Shown one piece after another: positions 7,966 through 8,675 of a stretch of DNA of 8,675 bases. A program made the position numbers and the translations under genes. The notes beneath the pieces were generated by a model. The model was not told the DNA's origin, did no database searches, and worked only from the letters and a program-made list of their open reading frames with translations. Numbering within the stretch: position 1 is the stretch's first letter; the number at the start of each line of letters is the position of its first letter. The stretch lies in assembly GCA_021648585.1 (NCBI GenBank), contig JAKISM010000104.1, forward strand, positions 1 to 8,675, read 5' to 3'. Origin of the DNA: Devosiaceae bacterium (GTDB taxonomy: Bacteria; Pseudomonadota; Alphaproteobacteria; Rhizobiales; Devosiaceae).

Positions 7966-7970
7966 ATCCG

Positions 7971-7977
7971 CCTCCCT
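7971..7977 (-). promoter_or_regulatory. Ribosome binding site setting the TTG start of livH
   Basis: The minus strand reads AGGGAGG, then CGGAT, then TTG. The good Shine-Dalgarno match at 5-base spacing supports the rare TTG start, and an in-frame TAA at 7980-7978 rules out starts further upstream. Confidence 0.8.
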
Positions 7978-7978
7978 T

Positions 7979-7997
7979 TAGCAAATTAACTTTGCTA
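7979..7997 (-). repeat. 7-bp inverted repeat (possible hairpin) next to the livH ribosome binding site
   Basis: TAGCAAA (7979-7985) and TTTGCTA (7991-7997) are perfect reverse complements around a 5-base centre. The structure ends 2 bases from the AGGGAGG of livH. It could form a small leader hairpin that affects ribosome access, or be a DNA operator. The stem is AT-rich with only two G-C pairs, so stability is modest. Its existence is certain; its function is a guess. Confidence 0.55.
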
Positions 7998-8002
7998 TTC
8001 TT

Positions 8003-8015
8003 TTTCTTTAAGAAA
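8003..8015. repeat. 13-base palindrome upstream of livH
   Basis: TTTCTT, a single central T, then AAGAAA: perfect 6-bp arms. It lies 5 bases from the inverted repeat next to the livH ribosome binding site and about 40 bases from the livH start. Such a size fits a dimeric repressor or activator site, but AT-rich palindromes of this length also arise by chance. Confidence 0.4.
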
Positions 8016-8028
8016 CCACATTAAAAGA

Positions 8029-8056
8029 GTTATGCCAAGCAATAAATTTCAAGCAA
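8029..8056 (-). promoter_or_regulatory. Weak candidate promoter of the liv operon
   Basis: On the minus strand TTGCTT (8056-8051) is followed by 16 bases and CATAAC (8034-8029, 4/6 to the -10 consensus), preceded by TG in an extended -10-like context. The predicted transcript would start near 8022, giving a leader of about 56 bases. The -35 lies within the tandem repeats. A perfect TTGACA (8066-8061) sits just upstream but has no fitting -10 at 16-18 bases. A second option is TTGTTT (8162-8157), 16 bases, TATAAT (8140-8135). The true promoter cannot be decided by eye. Confidence 0.25.
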
Positions 8057-8075
8057 TAAATGTCAAATAATAAAT
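8036..8075. repeat. Three tandem direct repeats, 14-base period, upstream of livH
   Basis: Units start at 8036, 8050 and 8064. The first two share a perfect 12-base core, CAAGCAATAAAT. The third, CAAATAATAAAT, matches at 10 of 12 positions. Two-base linkers separate the cores, so the period is exactly 14. The array lies 71-110 bases upstream of livH and overlaps the candidate -35 element, a sensible place for regulator binding. Confidence 0.75.
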
Positions 8076-8090
8076 ACACCATCAGCTAGA

Positions 8091-8118
8091 TTAATTATTT
8101 TGCTATTTATTTTATAAT
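8091..8118 (+). promoter_or_regulatory. Candidate plus-strand promoter ahead of the small ORF
   Basis: A perfect TATAAT is at 8113-8118, with TTAATT (8091-8096, 3/6 match) 16 bases upstream as the best -35. It lies 35 bases before the ATG of the small ORF at 8154. In sequence this AT-rich a perfect -10 is weak evidence. Confidence 0.25.
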
Positions 8119-8153
8119 AGTATTACAGGTGATAATTATATTTTGAGGTGAAA

Positions 8154-8243
8154 ATGAAACAAACTGAGATAAGACAAGGAAGCTACTGGACTTATTGCCC
8201 ATTAGAGAACAAGACCTTACATTCATGGAAATCAATTTCATAA
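8154..8243 (+). CDS. Possible small ORF, 29 residues, unknown function
   Basis: On the plus strand, ATG at 8154 opens a 29-codon frame that ends at TAA (8241-8243). A GAGGTG lies 4 bases before the ATG (TTGAGGTGAAAATG), and a TATAAT is about 35 bases upstream. The peptide is polar with two Trp and one Cys (for example SYWTYCPLENK at 10-20) and has no signal peptide or membrane segment. It lacks a run of Leu, Ile or Val codons, so it does not look like a branched-chain attenuator leader, and it points away from livH. I do not recognise it. It may be a true small protein, the residue of a longer decayed gene, or chance. Confidence 0.25.
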   Translation: MKQTEIRQGSYWTYCPLENKTLHSWKSIS

Positions 8244-8315
8244 AGTGTGACAATTAATCCCTGCCCACACGCACTTTCCCTGCCTTGAATCAATAGACTA
8301 AATTGAACTCACACC

Positions 8316-8675
8316 CTAATTTGAATTAACCGAGCAGGCACCCAAATATCCCCTAGTTCCATTCGGGGTAATAATCACCATATTTATTTTGCGGCCATAG
8401 TCTTTGTCGCTCATACCATCACCATATATCTCATTGGAAATAATACTAGTCATCATTGTACCCTCTGCGCCAGCCACAATAAAACTTACCGTATCACCCC
8501 CATATGCGCCAGTTTCCATAATAATAAAATTACTTTTGCCTTCATTCATCTGGTTTAACTCTACGCTCTCATCACTTATAGCCATGCTCCAAAATGGTTC
8601 CGTACCACCGCAGGTTAGACCCTGAGGCAAAGCACTATTGGCAATTTTTGGCAATTCTATTTGTGTTAAAAACTT
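8316..8675 (-). CDS. COG3650-like uncharacterised protein, C-terminal part (5' end outside window)
   Basis: The frame is open from the right edge (8675) to TAG at 8316-8318, giving 119 residues. A TTG at 8654 could be taken as a start, but the frame continues without a stop to the edge, and TTG has no clear ribosome binding site, so I treat the gene as truncated by the window. Visible landmarks, counted from the edge: TCGGTEPFWSMAI (21-33), YGDGMSDKDYG (84-94) and GYLGACSV (109-116). The GTEPFW motif, a later DGMSD and a Gly/Cys end are the pattern of a family of small, often lipoprotein or secreted, uncharacterised proteins (COG3650-like). Cys22 and Cys114 could pair as a disulfide if the protein is exported. 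A signal sequence, if present, would be outside the window. Its relation to the importer is unknown, and the 350-base gap argues against a shared operon. Confidence 0.7.
   Translation of the reverse strand, partial: KFLTQIELPKIANSALPQGLTCGGTEPFWSMAISDESVELNQMNEGKSNFIIMETGAYGGDTVSFIVAGAEGTMMTSIISNEIYGDGMSDKDYGRKINMVIITPNGTRGYLGACSVNSN

Larger units (their letters stand above)
7966..8315. other. 350-base AT-rich intergenic control region of the liv operon
   Basis: No confident gene lies here. From left to right it holds the livH ribosome binding site, a 7-bp inverted repeat (7979-7997), a 13-base palindrome (8003-8015), three 14-base direct repeats (8036-8075), -10-like boxes on both strands, a possible 29-codon plus-strand ORF (8154-8243) and two copies of TCCCTGCC (8258-8265 and 8277-8284). 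No convincing intrinsic terminator for the minus-strand gene ending at 8316 was found. A GTGTG/CACAC pairing (8245-8249 with 8266-8270) is too short and has no T-run. Confidence 0.7.

Noticed and set aside
8036..8075. CRISPR array or iteron origin
   Set aside because: Units are 14 bases with no spacers, so it is not CRISPR. Three short copies without a rep gene or a plasmid context do not support an origin.
8245..8270. Hairpin GTGTG/CACAC as a terminator for the small ORF or the COG3650-like gene
   Set aside because: The stem is only 5 bp with a 16-base loop and is not followed by a T-run on either strand.
8258..8284. Two copies of TCCCTGCC 19 bases apart
   Set aside because: A single 8-base duplication with no further structure; it may be chance, so it is only mentioned in the intergenic entry.
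8404..8625. Plus-strand frame, 73 codons, antisense to the COG3650-like gene
   Set aside because: The minus strand carries recognisable GTEPFW and DGMSD motifs, so the plus frame is a shadow. No Shine-Dalgarno precedes it.

Overview
The window is a low-GC (visibly AT-rich, not counted) stretch of a Gram-negative bacterial chromosome, most likely proteobacterial. The periplasmic binding protein with an exported signal peptide, the DUF1800 protein and the LivHMGF-plus-acyl-CoA-ligase gene order all fit an alphaproteobacterium. That taxonomic call is an inference from family knowledge, not a database result. Every confident gene is on the minus strand.

Layout, right to left in the direction of transcription. 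(1) 8675-8316: the 3' part of a small gene whose start lies beyond the window; it carries the GTEPFW and DGMSD motifs of COG3650-like uncharacterised proteins. (2) 8315-7966: a 350-base AT-rich gap holding the control region of the main operon. It has three 14-base direct repeats, two short inverted repeats, weak promoter candidates on both strands and one possible 29-codon plus-strand ORF. (3) 7965-1341: a compact six-gene operon, livH-livM-livG-livF-acyl-CoA ligase-substrate-binding protein. Its gaps are 3, 10, -8, 13 and 25 bases, and a clear intrinsic terminator at 1319-1284 closes it. (4) 1158-1: a DUF1800 gene with its own ribosome binding site, running off the left edge.

The operon encodes a complete HAAT-type (hydrophobic amino acid/amide) ABC importer: a periplasmic binding protein, two permeases (LivH, LivM) and two ATPases (LivG, LivF). 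With it is an FAA1-type AMP-forming acyl-CoA synthetase. The binding protein has a 'VGTPMN' segment in place of the Ser/Thr-rich stretch I associate with branched-chain amino acid binders. Together with the ligase, this suggests that the imported substrate is a carboxylic acid (fatty or aromatic) activated to its CoA thioester on entry, rather than leucine, isoleucine or valine. The best Shine-Dalgarno sequences sit in front of the first gene (which uses a TTG start) and the last gene (the binding protein, normally needed in excess).

I see no mobile element, CRISPR array, tRNA, rRNA or clearly undescribed system. The most notable signals are the tandem repeats and inverted repeats upstream of livH, the importer-ligase coupling, and the unassigned small ORF.
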